Assembly: GCF_002305875.1 (NCBI RefSeq)
Contig: NZ_CP022098.1
Coordinates: forward strand, 434,001-498,000
DNA length: 64,000 nucleotides
DNA from: Cystobacter fuscus
GTDB lineage: Bacteria; Myxococcota; Myxococcia; Myxococcales; Myxococcaceae
Reading direction: 5' to 3'
In this document: positions 16,652-25,963 of the stretch, in pieces
Position numbering within the stretch: position 1 is the first letter of the stretch
How the letters are laid out: each line of letters opens with the position of its first letter
Position numbers and translations under genes: made by a program
Notes under the pieces: generated by a model
Told to the model about the DNA's origin: nothing
Database searches by the model: none
The model's input: the letters and a program-made list of their open reading frames with translations, nothing else

Positions 16652-17149
16652 ATGGAGTGCCTGAACTGCGGCGGGAAGATGGAGACGCGCCGGGAGAACC
16701 ACCGATACACCGAGTCTGGCCTGGATAACGTGACGCTGGTGGGGGTGGAAGTTCGCCGCTGCGCGACCTGCGGAGAATGGGAGCTGGTGTTGCCGCGCGT
16801 GGAGGCACTGCACCGCAGTTTGGCGCTGACGTTGGTGAGGAAGCGGGCCCGGTTGACCGCCAAGGAGGTCCGTTTTCTGCGAAAGTATCTGGGGTTCTCT
16901 GGAGAAGATTTCGCGCGCCGGATGCGCGTGGCGCCGGAGACCGTGTCGAGGTGGGAGACGGGCAAGCAGGACATGGGCTGGACCGCAGAGATGGTTCTGC
17001 GTCTCATGGTGGTGCATGAGGAGCGGATGACCGACTACCACCTGGCGGAACTGGAAGAGGTGGATGTGGAGAAGCGCCAGTCTGAGTTGATGGCATTTCA
17101 GTCGGTCCAAACGCATTGGGAGCCGGCCGATTTGGGCGCGCAGGTTTGA
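16652..17149 (+). CDS. MqsA-family antitoxin (zinc finger plus HTH)
   Basis: This is a 165-residue DNA-binding antitoxin. The N-terminal zinc site uses CLNC at 3-6 and a second CATC about 30 residues later. The C-terminal XRE-type helix-turn-helix reads LGFSGEDFARRMRVAPETVSRWETG. In this family the zinc domain binds the toxin and the HTH represses the operon. The protein extends about 40 residues beyond the HTH (AELEEVDVEKRQSEL), longer than E. coli MqsA. AGGAAAGGA precedes the ATG. It converges on the large kinase gene, with a hairpin at 17173-17188 between them. Confidence 0.9.
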   Translation: MECLNCGGKMETRRENHRYTESGLDNVTLVGVEVRRCATCGEWELVLPRVEALHRSLALTLVRKRARLTAKEVRFLRKYLGFSGEDFARRMRVAPETVSRWETGKQDMGWTAEMVLRLMVVHEERMTDYHLAELEEVDVEKRQSELMAFQSVQTHWEPADLGAQV

Positions 17150-17172
17150 ATCAGTAGCACGGCACCGCGGAC

Positions 17173-17188
17173 CGCCACTCACGTGGCG
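17173..17188. terminator. Hairpin between the antitoxin and the large kinase gene
   Basis: CGCCAC (17173-17178) pairs with GTGGCG (17183-17188) around a TCAC loop, in the 74-base gap between convergent genes. There is no T-run. A bidirectional transcription end is plausible. Confidence 0.45.
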
Positions 17189-17223
17189 ATCTCACAAAAT
17201 GCCAGAGAGCCACTTTCTCACAG

Positions 17224-20200
17224 TCAAGAGAGCCAGGCCCCTGCCGAGCGCCTCATGGGATCATGGCCTCCTTCGGGATTCAGGTCGGTACACGGAAGCT
17301 CGACCGTGAAGGTCGCTCCCTCTCCCGGTTGGCTCTCGACCTGGATCGTCCCCCCATGCGCCTCGGCGATCCCTCGGCTGATGTACAGACCGAGGCCCAA
17401 CCCGCCGTAGTGTCTTTCCGAGACGGCGCGCTCGAAGCGGCCGAAGATCCGGGCACGTTGGTCCGGCTCGACGCCGATTCCATGGTCCGTGACGCTCAAG
17501 CGTGCTTTTCCGTCGAGCCTCCCGAGGTGGATCTCGATGGGCTGACCCGCCCCGAACTTGATGGCATTGGACAGGAGGTTGGCGACGACCAGCCCGAGGC
17601 GGGTGCGATCCCACCTGCCCACCGCTCGGGCCTCCTCCTGGAGCGAGATGGGACATCGGGCCCGCGCCAGCTCTGGTGCGAAGTGATCGACCGTCTCTCG
17701 GACGACGGCCCCGAGATCGACGTCCGTGAGCTCCAGGGGAAGGCGCCCCGAATGGAGCAGTGAGACGTCGAGGAGGGCGCGGTTCAGCCTGCCGAGGCGT
17801 GCTCCCTGCTGCAGCGCGCGCTCGAGCAGCCTCTTCAGCTCCTGTGGCTCGACGAGCCGTCCCTCCCGGAGGGACCTGCTCAGGGATTGAAGCGAGAGCG
17901 TGAGGGAGGTCAGCGGCGTATTGAACTCATGCGACGCCACGGACAGGAACTCGTCCCTCACACGGATGGCCTCCTGCGTCTTCCCATAGAGCCGCGCATT
18001 GTCGATGGCGGTCGCGGCGCGGCGCGCCACCTCCTGCGCCAGCTCGAGTTCGGCGCTTCCGTAGCGAAACCCCGGCTCTCCCGAGACGAGGCTGATCACC
18101 CCGAGCAGCTGTCCACGCATCATGATCGGTACGACCAGCGCCGTACGGCTCCCCAGGGCATGGATGATCCGCAGGTGCTCTTCGTTGTCGGTCATGCTCC
18201 GGATGATGTCGTCGGACAGCTCCGGCAGGACGAGCGGCTGGTGGCTGCGCTGCACCCGGGTCGCCCCGTGAGCCGAACCCTGGCGAGGCGGATGATGCAG
18301 CTGGAGCTCCTGGAGCAGGGGTTCCTTCGCGGGATCGACATGCGCACCGGCCAGGCGGCGGAGCTCTCCGTCCTCCATGAGATCGATCACACACCAGCTG
18401 GCCATCGCGCGGACACACAGTCGACTGAGCCTCGTGAGTGTCTCCTCATACTGGAGTGACTCCGAGAGGAGTTCTCCTGCCTCGGCGAGGAACCTCGAGC
18501 GGCGCTCCGCGAGTTCGGCCATCGCCCGGGCTGACTGCTCCCTGGAGAGCAGCAGCGCATTCTCCAGGGAGATGGCGGCCTGGGAGGCGAGGATCTCGAG
18601 CGCGGCGAGCCGCTCGTGCGTGAACGCGCCAGGGACGAGGTTGTTCTCCAGGTACAGCAGACCGACCACCTCGGCCTGCCGGAGGATGGGCAGACACAGG
18701 AGCGACCTGGGCCGGGCGTGAACCATGTACGCGTCCGAGGCGTATTTCACGGCCGCGGCGGCGTCGTCGAGGATCACGCGTTCCTTCGTCCGCACCACAT
18801 AATGGACGATCGAGATGGGGACGCGCGTCGACGACGAGAGGGGCTGTGACTGCAGGACCTGTGTCACCACCCCTCTTCCCTGGATGAGTGCCGCCTCGGC
18901 CTCGATCGAGAGGGCACCGCCCCTGGAGAGGAGCAAACAGCCCTTCTGCGCTCCGCCCTGCTCGAGCACGACCTCGAGCAGCGTGCGCAGGAGCTTGTCG
19001 AGGATGATCTCTCCCGAGATGCTCTGCGACGCCTTGAACACCGAGAGCAGATCGAGCTGCTCGGTCCGGGCGGAGATGGTGACCAGGGGCTCGAGGGGCT
19101 GTCGCTCCACGAGGTGGGGATGACGCTGGTCGAGCCACTTCACCTTGCCTTCGGCCCCCCAGTGCACATAGCAGGCGCGGGCCTCGCGCAGGTACGTGTC
19201 GGCGATCAACTCGAGCCCGCGTGCCCGGTAGAACCGCGCCGCGAACTCGTAGGCGAGCCCCTCGTGCTGCACGAGGCCGTTCTTCCGGGCCGATCGGATG
19301 GCCTCCTCGTAGAGCCGCATGGCCTCCTCACCCCGATCCGACAGGTGGGCGAGCTCCGCGGAGACGAGGAGATGGGCGCTCTGGAAGGTCGGCGGGTAGT
19401 TCTCCGCCCACTCCCGGAGTTGCTCGCGGTGCGCGGAGAGGCCGTCCAGGGCTTCTCGCCGCTGTTCGGACGGGAGCTCTGAGTAGACTGCCGCCAGTGC
19501 CAGGGCGTCATGGAAATGAAAGAGGTAGACGTGGACCAGGGCGAGGCAGGACCCCAGCAGCTCCTTGCCCCGCCTGCCCGCGGCGAGGGCCTCCGCGTAG
19601 TCACCCGCCATGAACCGCGCCGCGAGCCGCATCAAGTGGTACAGGCACATCAGCGTCTTGTTCTGGCCCCCGAGCAGTCGAGACTCGAACGCCAGCTCGC
19701 CAAAGTGCTCGTCATCGAAACTCGAGAGGTGCCGGGTCTTCCCACGCAAGGCCTGGACGAAGCGATCCACGACGAGAAGGGTATCGTGGGCATCCTGGAA
19801 CCGGGCCCGTTGGATGAAGTCGAGGCCCCGCTCTGATTCGCGATGGAGTTCCGCCAGGTTATCGCCCCGCACGAACATCTGGCTGACGATGTGGTACCAG
19901 GCGTAACAACTCGCCAGCACGTCTCCCTCCTCCACGCCAACCCGGATGGTGGTACGCATGTGCTCCAGGCTCGTGTCGATGGGGCGGCTCCAGAACGAGA
20001 CGGCGCCCAGGCACGAGTACATCTTCGCCTTGCCTGCGGTGAACCCGGGCCTCTCCACCAGGTCGAGGGCGACCCTGGCGAACCGATATCCTTCCTCGTA
20101 TCGGTGGTACACGTGGCACAGGATCAGGCCAAACCAGGCGTAGATGGGAGGTGAGGCGGCGGCATTGCCATGGCGAAGGCTGAGGAGCATCGCGTGGCAG

Positions 20201-22941
20201 AGGGTCAGGGAGAGGAGGTGGAGGTCCGAGGCGAACGCGGGCAGGCGCAGACTGGCCAGGATGTTCATGGCGGCCTGCACGTCGGGGTCCGTCATGGGGG
20301 GCTGCGCGAGGAGATCCTCGATCGACCGGTTGCCGAGGTGGCTCCAGATGGAGCGATAGACCTGCTCCACCTCGCCCGCCGAGGGATGCGGCGACATCTC
20401 GATCCCGAACATCCGGAGTCCCGCGAGCGCGGTCTCGATGCACTCGCCGAGTTCCCCCTGGGTGAGGGAGGTATGGATCTGGATGCAAGAGACGGCGGCC
20501 CTGTCGGCGCGGGTCCGGGCGTGCCGCAGGAGCACGGGGAAGAGCCGCCTGGCCTCGCCGAAGTTTCCGCTCTGGAATTCGCACTGCGCCCGCTCCAGGA
20601 ACAACTCGTGGGTGAGTCCGTACTGGTGCTCCCAGGAGTCACGGTCGAGCATCTCCATTCCCGTGGCGAGATAGCTGGCGGCGATGCGGTAGGCCGCGGA
20701 AGCCTTGGCCTTGCGCGCGGCGCGCAGGTTCAGCTCCGCGATACGGACTCGTTCCCGCGGATCCGTCACCATGGCCGCGCCCAGATCGAGCTGGGTCACG
20801 GCTTCGAAGAGCCGCTCCTCGAACTCGTCCAGCGGGGTACTCGCCAGGAGCAGACGGCCGATCCGCAGGTGCAGCTCGCGCCGGTGCCCTTCGGACAGGA
20901 GGGAGTAGGCGGCCTGTTGCACGCGGTCATGTGCGAAGGCATAGGTCTCTCGCGAGGCGTGGATGAGTCCCTCCCGGACCGCATCACCCAGGCCCTGGCG
21001 GGTCTCCTGCTCGGACAGCCCGCCGGCCAGCGCGAGGAGGGCGATCCTTCCCTTGCTCCCGATGCAGGCCGCGGTTTCGAGAACGTCCTGCACGGTGGCC
21101 GGGAGCCCCACGAGCTTTCCGAGCAGGAAGTCGACGACGTTGTCCGTGTAGCCCTTCTGGCGGATCCGCTCGATGTCCCACCGCCAGGTCGCGGAGGACT
21201 CGTCGAACTCGAGCAGTCGCTCCTCGTACAGGGTCGTCAGGAATTGGAGGATGAAGAAGGGGGTGCCTCCCGTCTTCTCGTAGACGAGGGTGGCGAGAGG
21301 ACGGGCGTGCTCCGGGTCCACCGCGTGCACCGTGTCCGTCACGAGCTGGACCACGTGCTCCAGCCGGAGCGGCGCGAGGACAATCCCACTCACCCGCGCG
21401 GAGGTCTTCCGTATCCGCTCGAGGGCCAGCGTGAGCGGGTGTGAGGAGACCTCGTTGTCGCGCCAGGTCCCGATGAGGAGGAAGTGGCTCGTCCCGGGCT
21501 CGACGAGGAGCTCCTCGATGAGACCGAGGCTGCTCGAATCAGCCCATTGAAGATCATCGAGGAATAGGACGAGGGGATGTTCCCGCGTCGCGAGCACACC
21601 CAGGAACTTCCGGAAGACGCCGCGGAACCGTCGCTCCGCGTCGGTGGGCGGCAGCTCGGCGACGGGCGGCAACCTTCCGAGGAGGTGCTCGAGCGGGGGG
21701 ATCACGTCGAGGATCAGCTTGCTGTTCGGGCCGAGCGCATCCCAGAGCGCCTGCTTCGTGGCGCGCAGTCGCTCCTCGTCCTCGGCCAGCAGGTCGAGCA
21801 CGAGTGCCTTGAAGGCTTGCGCGAGGGTGGCATACGGAACGTTCCTCGCGTACGGCTCGAACTTGCCCGACAGGAAGTTGCCTCCGGCCCGGACAACGGT
21901 TTCGTGGAGCTCGCGCACGAGCGAGGATTTACCGATGCCGGAGTTCCCGCCCACGAGCACGAGCTCTGTCATCCCCCGGGACACCACACGGGCGAAGGCG
22001 TCGCGCAGGTGGGCGAGCTCGGCCTCGCGTCCGTAGAGTCTCTGGGGAATCCGGAGGAGGCCGGCGATGTCCCGCTCACCCAAGGGGAACGGCTCGAGAG
22101 TGCCGTGCTCGCGCCATTGCTCCAGGCCTCTCTCCAGATCGTGGGCGAGACCGCGTGCGCTCTGGTAGCGCTCGTCCGCCGCCTTGGCCAGCAGCTTCAT
22201 CACGATGCGCGAGAGTGTCTCGGGGATCTCGGGGACGATCTCGCGAGGAGGCGGAGGCAGGCGAGCGATGTGGGAATGGACCCACTCCAGGGGATCTCGC
22301 GCGTCGAACGGAAGCCTGCCCGTGAGCATCTGGTAGTACGTGACGCCGAGCGAGTAGAGATCGGAGCGGCTGTCGATCGCGCGGTTCGTCCGTCCGGTCT
22401 GCTCGGGAGACATATAGGGCAGGGAGCCCTCGATATGACGCGGGCTGCACGGGGACGAGTGCTCGCGAGGAAGGCGTGAGGCGATACTGAAGTCCGTCAG
22501 CTTCACCTCACCCGTGGCGGCCCCGACGAGGATGTTCTGGGGCTTGAGATCCTTGTGGACGACGCTCTGCCGGTGGATGTCCGCGACCGCCTCCGCGATG
22601 TGCAGGGCGAGGAGGAGGAAGCGCTCGGTGTCCATGGGGGCGCCGAGGAGGTGATCGAGCGATTCGCCGCCAAAATCCTCCAGGATGAGGACCGGCATAC
22701 CCTCGTACGTCTCGATGGCGAGCGGACGGGTGACGCTCCGGACATCCAGCGCCTTTGCAATCTCGAGCTCATGCTTCAAGCGCTCGAGGTCCCGGGGGCG
22801 GCTGCGCTTCGAGTCGATGACCTTGAGGACGACCGGGTGATGATCGGTGTTCCGGACCGCGCGGAGCAGGCGCGTGCCATGGCCTTCCTGGAGGGTCTCG
22901 ACGATGGTGTAGGGCGAGGCGGTGTTCGTCGTCATGGCCAT
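17224..22941 (-). CDS. Hybrid Ser/Thr kinase - AAA/TPR-like - GAF - histidine kinase
   Basis: This is a 1905-residue cytoplasmic signalling hybrid. Its kinase domain spans about 10-275, with HKDLKPQN at 129-136, DFS instead of DFG at 150-152, and YMSPEQTGR in the activation segment. An AAA (MalT/STAND-like) ATPase follows, with Walker A GGNSGIGKSS at 331-340 and LFLDDLQWAD. Next come a long helical repeat region (about 650-1270), two GAF domains (about 1300-1470 and 1500-1655), then a histidine kinase with H-box VASHEFNTP (His1671), N box NLLSNAIKFG and G boxes DHGIGV and GGLGLGLYI. The architecture is that of cyanobacterial/myxobacterial HstK-like proteins. No response regulator adjoins it, so its phospho-partner is elsewhere. 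The stop lies 74 bases from the antitoxin gene. Confidence 0.95.
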   Translation of the reverse strand: MAMTTNTASPYTIVETLQEGHGTRLLRAVRNTDHHPVVLKVIDSKRSRPRDLERLKHELEIAKALDVRSVTRPLAIETYEGMPVLILEDFGGESLDHLLGAPMDTERFLLLALHIAEAVADIHRQSVVHKDLKPQNILVGAATGEVKLTDFSIASRLPREHSSPCSPRHIEGSLPYMSPEQTGRTNRAIDSRSDLYSLGVTYYQMLTGRLPFDARDPLEWVHSHIARLPPPPREIVPEIPETLSRIVMKLLAKAADERYQSARGLAHDLERGLEQWREHGTLEPFPLGERDIAGLLRIPQRLYGREAELAHLRDAFARVVSRGMTELVLVGGNSGIGKSSLVRELHETVVRAGGNFLSGKFEPYARNVPYATLAQAFKALVLDLLAEDEERLRATKQALWDALGPNSKLILDVIPPLEHLLGRLPPVAELPPTDAERRFRGVFRKFLGVLATREHPLVLFLDDLQWADSSSLGLIEELLVEPGTSHFLLIGTWRDNEVSSHPLTLALERIRKTSARVSGIVLAPLRLEHVVQLVTDTVHAVDPEHARPLATLVYEKTGGTPFFILQFLTTLYEERLLEFDESSATWRWDIERIRQKGYTDNVVDFLLGKLVGLPATVQDVLETAACIGSKGRIALLALAGGLSEQETRQGLGDAVREGLIHASRETYAFAHDRVQQAAYSLLSEGHRRELHLRIGRLLLASTPLDEFEERLFEAVTQLDLGAAMVTDPRERVRIAELNLRAARKAKASAAYRIAASYLATGMEMLDRDSWEHQYGLTHELFLERAQCEFQSGNFGEARRLFPVLLRHARTRADRAAVSCIQIHTSLTQGELGECIETALAGLRMFGIEMSPHPSAGEVEQVYRSIWSHLGNRSIEDLLAQPPMTDPDVQAAMNILASLRLPAFASDLHLLSLTLCHAMLLSLRHGNAAASPPIYAWFGLILCHVYHRYEEGYRFARVALDLVERPGFTAGKAKMYSCLGAVSFWSRPIDTSLEHMRTTIRVGVEEGDVLASCYAWYHIVSQMFVRGDNLAELHRESERGLDFIQRARFQDAHDTLLVVDRFVQALRGKTRHLSSFDDEHFGELAFESRLLGGQNKTLMCLYHLMRLAARFMAGDYAEALAAGRRGKELLGSCLALVHVYLFHFHDALALAAVYSELPSEQRREALDGLSAHREQLREWAENYPPTFQSAHLLVSAELAHLSDRGEEAMRLYEEAIRSARKNGLVQHEGLAYEFAARFYRARGLELIADTYLREARACYVHWGAEGKVKWLDQRHPHLVERQPLEPLVTISARTEQLDLLSVFKASQSISGEIILDKLLRTLLEVVLEQGGAQKGCLLLSRGGALSIEAEAALIQGRGVVTQVLQSQPLSSSTRVPISIVHYVVRTKERVILDDAAAAVKYASDAYMVHARPRSLLCLPILRQAEVVGLLYLENNLVPGAFTHERLAALEILASQAAISLENALLLSREQSARAMAELAERRSRFLAEAGELLSESLQYEETLTRLSRLCVRAMASWCVIDLMEDGELRRLAGAHVDPAKEPLLQELQLHHPPRQGSAHGATRVQRSHQPLVLPELSDDIIRSMTDNEEHLRIIHALGSRTALVVPIMMRGQLLGVISLVSGEPGFRYGSAELELAQEVARRAATAIDNARLYGKTQEAIRVRDEFLSVASHEFNTPLTSLTLSLQSLSRSLREGRLVEPQELKRLLERALQQGARLGRLNRALLDVSLLHSGRLPLELTDVDLGAVVRETVDHFAPELARARCPISLQEEARAVGRWDRTRLGLVVANLLSNAIKFGAGQPIEIHLGRLDGKARLSVTDHGIGVEPDQRARIFGRFERAVSERHYGGLGLGLYISRGIAEAHGGTIQVESQPGEGATFTVELPCTDLNPEGGHDPMRRSAGAWLS

Positions 22942-23161
22942 TGCAGCCCCCCATCGGCCATGGAATGGCCGACGCCCGGGCCACTCTCAACGCGCGAGCG
23001 CGCGAGCCGACAACGCCACGACACCAGGAGATCGTACGAACCCCGACGGACCGAATCAACCCCGAGCCCCGTGCGCCCTTGCTCGGACAGGGGCCTCACG
23101 ATCTCGTCCGGAACCCGAGCCGAGCCAAGGCAAGTGCGCGAATGGGCGCCGGTTCATCGGC

Positions 23162-23689
23162 TCACAGCAACTCGCGCAGGAGCGCCTGTCCCCAGGGCCA
23201 CTCGCCCAGGCCAGAGGCGGAGTTGATGTGACCCGTGTGGCCCGCGTCCTCCAACCTGCTGCCCCAGTCATGAGCCATCTGCGCGGAGCACTCGAAGGAG
23301 GCATAGGGGTCGTCGCGTGAGGCGACGAGGATGGAGCGGAAGGGCAGGCGCTGGCGTGGCATGGGCGCGAAGGAGCGGCAGGGCACGGGGACCTCGGGGT
23401 TGTCGAGGTCCGGAGGCGCCACCAGGAACGCCCCTCGGATGGGACGGTGGTAGCGCGCCGCCCAGTGCGCCGTGGCACTGACCCCGAGCGAGTGTGCCAC
23501 CAGGACCGGAGGCCCGGCACAGGTGGAGATCGCCGCATCGAGTGCCGCTACCCAGTCGTCGAGCGCTGGATTCTCCCAATCACGCTGTTGGACCCGGGTC
23601 GCCCCAGGAAGGAGCCGCTCCCAGAGGCTCTGCCAGTGCTGTGGGCCGGAGTCGCCGTAGCCGGGAAGGATGAGCAGGGGCGTGGACAT
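23162..23689 (-). CDS. RBBP9/YdeN-type alpha/beta hydrolase
   Basis: This 175-residue small serine hydrolase starts MSTPLLILPGYGDSGPQHWQ, the family hallmark. The nucleophile lies in VAHSLGV (Ser67), the acid in SRDDPYAS and the His in the GHTGHINSASGLG loop near the C terminus. Family members act as small esterases or serine hydrolases of unclear substrate. The start at 23689 is preferred over 23713 because the extra residues (MGLRHHRS) are not family-like. It is the last gene of the minus-strand run headed by the SDR/TetR genes, 33 bases after the membrane-protein stop. Confidence 0.88.
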   Translation of the reverse strand: MSTPLLILPGYGDSGPQHWQSLWERLLPGATRVQQRDWENPALDDWVAALDAAISTCAGPPVLVAHSLGVSATAHWAARYHRPIRGAFLVAPPDLDNPEVPVPCRSFAPMPRQRLPFRSILVASRDDPYASFECSAQMAHDWGSRLEDAGHTGHINSASGLGEWPWGQALLRELL

Positions 23690-23722
23690 GGAGCGATGAT
23701 GCCGCAAGCCCACTCGCCACGG

Positions 23723-24202
23723 CTATCCAAAGGTCCTCAGGAGCGGTCTTCCGTAGGGCAGCCCGGGCCAGGGGATCCCCGCCGCGATGCACAGCAGCGC
23801 GATGAGCAGTCCCACCACCCACCGGCCATGCTTCGCCTTGGAGTCCCGGGCCTTGCGGCTCGCGACGGAGGCGACATGCGCGATGACGAGCGCCATCAGC
23901 ATCGTCGTCGCGTGCTCGAGGCCGAAGAAGCGGAGCACGGAGATGGACATGACCGACCGCAGGCCCTCCAGACTCCGGGGCGTCAGCGGACTGAGCACGA
24001 AGTAGAGCGTCAGTCCGAGCAACACCTGACTGTCGAGCAGGGTGATGAAGAGCAGCCGCACGCGCTGGTCCGTCCGGGTCCACTCGAGGCCGCCCGCCCA
24101 GCCCCGTACCGCCCGGGCGAAGGTGACGAGGCCCAGCATCACCACGCCCCAGCGCAGCCAGGAGTGCAGGAAGAGAACGCCTTGATAGAGCATGTCCTTC
24201 AC
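23723..24202 (-). CDS. Four-helix membrane protein coupled to the haem lipoprotein
   Basis: This 159-residue integral membrane protein has about four hydrophobic segments: YQGVLFLHSWLRWGVVMLGL, LLFITLLDSQVLLGLTLYFV, ATTMLMALVIAHVAS and VVGLLIALLCIAAGIPW. His residues sit within or next to helices (LHSW, EHATT, AHVAS), which could ligate haem b. The GTG at 24202 overlaps the stop of the haem-lipoprotein gene as GTGA, so coupling is favoured over the ATG at 24193. With the c-type-haem lipoprotein it could form an electron-transfer pair, but I cannot name a substrate. Confidence 0.8.
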   Translation of the reverse strand: MKDMLYQGVLFLHSWLRWGVVMLGLVTFARAVRGWAGGLEWTRTDQRVRLLFITLLDSQVLLGLTLYFVLSPLTPRSLEGLRSVMSISVLRFFGLEHATTMLMALVIAHVASVASRKARDSKAKHGRWVVGLLIALLCIAAGIPWPGLPYGRPLLRTFG

Positions 24203-25239
24203 GGGGTTGTCCTTTGCAGCGTCTCGATCCAGCGGCGGACGGCGGCGCGGCCGACCTCGTCCACGACGTGCGTGCCCAGGGGCGGCATCTGGATCGCCGG
24301 CTCGCGGCTGCCGATCCGGTACAGCAGGGAGCTGTGCGAGCCATCTCCGGGAGCGACCCGCAGGAACTTCCCGCCAGCACCGAACGAGGGCCGGAACTGC
24401 GAGGGCACTCCCACCGCCGTCCGGAACGTCCCCGTGGCCTGGACGGAAGCGAGCTCCTGCGATTCCAACCGGAGCCGCGGGCCCGAAAAGCTCGCCAGGG
24501 CCGTCTCGTTCGCGTTGTGGCACGAGACGCCACAATTCATGTGCAACCAGCCCAGGGCCTCGCGCTCGACGGGTGTTCCCGGGATGCGGGGCGCCTGGCC
24601 AGGCGGGTGCGTGAGCAGTCCCTCCTCGGCGAGCTGCCCGAGCGTCAGCCCCGAGGCCGCCTCGTGCGCGAGCGCCACCGCCTCGAAGCCGAGGACGCCA
24701 TCTTCCCGTCCCCGATGGCACGCCTGGCAGTCGAGCTGACTGGGAATCTCGAAGCCCGGAGTGCCGGGCACGTCTCGCTCGCCCCCGGTGAGCTCGAGCG
24801 CCACGCGCTCGTCCTCGCTCCAGCGGTAGGTCGTCCGCAGCCAGGAGCCGTCGGCGCGCTTCCACATGAAGCGGGTCTCGATGCGCCGGCCCTTCCAGCG
24901 GAACTCCTTCCAGAACTTCGTGCCCACCGGGAAGCGCCACTCGTCCATGCGCGAGGTGTCCACCCGCGTCCCCGGAGGCAGCCACACGAAGCGGGACTTC
25001 TCCAGGCCATCGCTCCAGAGCTGGAGCCCGGGCGTGAAGGCTCGGACGCCCGGACCGAGCTGCCTCGCCGTCCACCCCGTCCCGCCTTCGCCATACAGGC
25101 CGGTGCAGGCCAGGTGGCGGGGGTCGCCCTCGCAGCGCACGCCTCCGTCCACCTCGGTCCACGTGTCCGAGGGCTTCCGGGCACACCCCATCCCCAGGCC
25201 CAGAATGAGCAGGACTGCACCAGCGCGTGCGGAGAGCAT
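24199..25239 (-). CDS. c-type-haem-like lipoprotein with CxxCH motif
   Basis: This 346-residue exported lipoprotein has a signal peptide ending in the lipobox LGMGC (Cys19). A canonical haem-c motif CQACH lies near residue 175, and a second site reads CGVSCH near residue 240, an unusual CxxxCH spacing. A cytochrome-like tail (IQMPPLGTHVVDEVGRAAVRRW) resembles those of secreted proteins that bind haem c at the end of the chain, where a Met could be the distal ligand. It probably transfers electrons in the periplasm or outer membrane. The membrane protein follows with a 4-base overlap. A TetR gene ends 77 bases upstream, so this pair may belong to the same transcript. Confidence 0.82.
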   Translation of the reverse strand: MLSARAGAVLLILGLGMGCARKPSDTWTEVDGGVRCEGDPRHLACTGLYGEGGTGWTARQLGPGVRAFTPGLQLWSDGLEKSRFVWLPPGTRVDTSRMDEWRFPVGTKFWKEFRWKGRRIETRFMWKRADGSWLRTTYRWSEDERVALELTGGERDVPGTPGFEIPSQLDCQACHRGREDGVLGFEAVALAHEAASGLTLGQLAEEGLLTHPPGQAPRIPGTPVEREALGWLHMNCGVSCHNANETALASFSGPRLRLESQELASVQATGTFRTAVGVPSQFRPSFGAGGKFLRVAPGDGSHSSLLYRIGSREPAIQMPPLGTHVVDEVGRAAVRRWIETLQRTTP

Positions 25240-25316
25240 GAACAGACACCTGAAGGCATGCGGGGAGCGTCGGCTCGACGCCCGCCCGCGTTCGCGGACA
25301 AATCCAGACAGCGCGG

Positions 25317-25916
25317 CTACTTCCCGGGACGGGCCCGGTTCACGAGCGCCTCGAAGGCCACGCGGGCCCGCTCGTCGGCGCGCGGGTCCCGCACGAAGCG
25401 GCTCGAGGTGTGATGGCTCAGGTAGATGCCACAGAGTTCCCAGACGAATTGTTCGACATCGAGTCCGGCGCGCAGGTGCCCGAGGTCAACCGCCTGCTGG
25501 ACGAACTGCCCCAGCGTGGCGCGCCACTGCGCCTCGAGGTCGAGGACATACTCCCGGACGGGGCTCTCCACGTCGTCGAGCTCGAACATCGCGGCGGCCA
25601 CGGCGCAGCCCCCCGGGAGTCCCGCCCGCTTCGCCCATCCCAGCCAATGCCGCACCAGGGATTCCAATCGGGGGAGCCCCTCGGGCGCCTTCATCGCGGG
25701 CTCGAGGACGCGCGGGAGGAAGAAGCGGCCGGCGTATTCGAGCAGACCCACCTGGATGTCTTCCTTGCCGCGGAAGTGGGCGAAGAGCCCGCTCTTCGAC
25801 ATCCCCACCTGTTCCGCCAGCCGGCCGATCGTGACTCCCGCCAGGCCTTCCTGGCTCATCAGGGCGAGACCCTCCTGGAGGATCCGCTCGTTCGTCTTGG
25901 GGGCGCGCTTCGCCAT
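25317..25916 (-). CDS. TetR/AcrR-family transcriptional regulator
   Basis: This is a 199-residue dimeric repressor. The N-terminal HTH spans about residues 10-55 (TNERILQEGLALMSQEGLAG, VGMSKSGLFAHFRGKEDIQ), followed by a ligand-binding helical domain ending DVEQFVWELCGIYLSHHTSSR, the pattern of the TetR C-terminal YxxH-type subfamily. A perfect 20-base palindrome lies 11 bases upstream of the start codon and is almost certainly its autoregulatory operator. It stands between an SDR gene and the haem-lipoprotein genes on the same strand, so it may control both sides. Confidence 0.93.
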   Translation of the reverse strand: MAKRAPKTNERILQEGLALMSQEGLAGVTIGRLAEQVGMSKSGLFAHFRGKEDIQVGLLEYAGRFFLPRVLEPAMKAPEGLPRLESLVRHWLGWAKRAGLPGGCAVAAAMFELDDVESPVREYVLDLEAQWRATLGQFVQQAVDLGHLRAGLDVEQFVWELCGIYLSHHTSSRFVRDPRADERARVAFEALVNRARPGK

Positions 25917-25926
25917 GTCCCGGAAA

Positions 25927-25946
25927 AAGCACGACCGGTCGTGCTT
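25927..25946. promoter_or_regulatory. Perfect 20-bp TetR-type operator
   Basis: AAGCACGACCGGTCGTGCTT is fully self-complementary and lies 11 bases before the TetR start and 17 bases after the SDR stop. The CGACCGGTCG core is common in TetR-family operators. The position implies autorepression. Confidence 0.8.
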
Positions 25947-25963
25947 CGTCAAGTTCCACGGGT

